Source: Planctomycetota bacterium
GTDB lineage: Bacteria; Planctomycetota; UBA1135
Direction of reading: 5' to 3'
Assembly (NCBI GenBank): GCA_008501825.1
Contig: QQUA01000002.1
Location: 358,695-422,694 of the forward strand
Length of the DNA stretch: 64,000 bases
Part shown: positions 63,442-64,000 of the stretch, piece after piece
Layout of the letters: every line of letters begins with the position of its first letter
Position numbering within the stretch: the stretch's first letter is position 1
Notes under the pieces: generated by a model
What the model saw: only the letters and a program-made list of their open reading frames with translations
What the model was told of the DNA's origin: nothing
Databases searched by the model: none
Program-made: the position numbers and the translations under genes

Positions 63442-64000
63442 CACCACAATCGCCGAACTTCGAACCCAAGCTGTGTCGTGCGGCCGTCCTTGGCCACCGC
63501 TCGCAACCGATGACGACCGGGTTTCAGCTCCAAGAGAGGGGCCGGCTGGGCGCCTTGGCCAAGCATGCGGCCGTTTAAAAACCAATGAAATTCTTCCTGC
63601 GGCCGAACCTGTACCTGCAAGGCCAAGGTCTCTTCAGAACAAAGATAACTCGCCTCGGAAGCTGGAAAGTCAATCCGCAACGGCTCCGGCCCTTGAAACC
63701 ACGGCTTGCGCAAAGGCTCTTCTTTTTCCAGAGGAATGGGCTCGACTTCACCGGCCAACCGGGGATGTTGAAACAGCCGCACTAACAAGGGCTCCGCCAC
63801 CTGCCGGCCGACCAATTCAGGATGGCCGGCGCCGGAAACGTCTCCGATCCAAACGCCGATGGCGAAGCGACCGTTATGCCCTACTGCCACGGCATCACGC
63901 CGGCCGGCACTGGTTCCGGTCTTCCACATGAACCAAGCGCTTTGTCCGGGTAAAGCATCGGCTAAACCGGCAGCCGGACGGTTTCGGCAGGAAAGGACAT
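63441..64000 (-). CDS. pbpC: C-terminal part of penicillin-binding protein 1C (5' end outside window)
   Basis: The frame is open to base 64000. The visible piece begins just before the transpeptidase KTG box: A-W-F-M-W-K-T-G-T-S-A-G-R-R-D-A, followed by V-G-V-W-I-G-D-like I-G-V-W-I-G-D-V-S-G. After about 60 residues comes a PBP1C-type C-terminal domain (I-D-F-P-A-S-E-A-S-Y-L, W-F-L-N-G, L-K-P-G-R-H-R-L-R-A-V) which in PbpC forms a small beta sandwich. It is a bifunctional peptidoglycan synthase of the periplasm. Confidence 0.85.
   Translation of the reverse strand, partial: VLSCRNRPAAGLADALPGQSAWFMWKTGTSAGRRDAVAVGHNGRFAIGVWIGDVSGAGHPELVGRQVAEPLLVRLFQHPRLAGEVEPIPLEKEEPLRKPWFQGPEPLRIDFPASEASYLCSEETLALQVQVRPQEEFHWFLNGRMLGQGAQPAPLLELKPGRHRLRAVAKDGRTTQLGFEVRRLW

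Overview
The window looks like the chromosome of a Gram-negative, respiring bacterium of the Planctomycetota/Acidobacteriota type. The evidence is the set of large secreted proteins with planctomycete-type haem, DUF1549/DUF1553, DUF1501 and DUF1080 domains, a Sig-70_X6-like ECF sigma factor overlapping a Ser/Thr kinase gene, outer-membrane efflux parts, and alternative complex III. The phylum cannot be fixed from this sequence alone. No rRNA, tRNA, insertion sequence or CRISPR array was seen. The two ends cut genes (a haem-binding protein at the left, a PbpC-type penicillin-binding protein at the right).

Layout. 1-1414: end of a c-type haem protein and a ROK sugar kinase. 1643-3569: an AT-rich three-gene cassette (STAS-like/GHKL ATPase, DUF4325 protein, two-helix membrane protein) that looks imported. 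3577-13849: a giant secreted dehydrogenase/cytochrome/DUF1080 protein, a serine hydrolase fused to a VanX-like domain, an unknown exported protein, a zinc phospholipase C-like protein, a lipid kinase and an aldo/keto reductase. 13856-21584: a protein with secretin-like N-domains, an outer-membrane barrel protein, and a complete TolC/MacA/MacB-type export operon whose genes overlap by 4 bp. 21628-26654: a DUF1501 plus cytochrome/DUF1549/DUF1553 pair. 26735-32466: a GNAT-like gene divergent from a five-gene lipid cassette (acyl carrier protein, two diiron proteins, a mycolic-acid cyclopropane-synthase-like methyltransferase, a fatty acyl-AMP ligase). 32463-36278: a small unknown protein, a kinase-SUMF1 fusion and its overlapping sigma factor.

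36733-58497 is the most striking block. On the minus strand, thirteen genes run with no gap above 21 bp: narC-narG-narH-narJ-narI-narK-narK-actA-actB-actC-actD-actE-actF. They end at an intrinsic terminator (36733-36788). A near-consensus sigma-54 promoter lies just upstream of narC (54633-54649). The next genes upstream encode a sigma-54-dependent response regulator and a histidine kinase with a four-cysteine PAS segment. The layout predicts that nitrate respiration and the quinol:cytochrome c oxidoreductase alternative complex III are induced together by this two-component system. 58558-64000 holds a large secreted alpha/alpha-toroid protein, an unknown exported protein and the end of pbpC.

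The strongest candidates for undescribed biology are the nar-act operon under sigma-54 control, the ACP/diiron/methyltransferase/FAAL lipid cassette, which recalls mycolate modification chemistry in a Gram-negative setting, and the AT-rich ATPase/DUF4325/membrane cassette.
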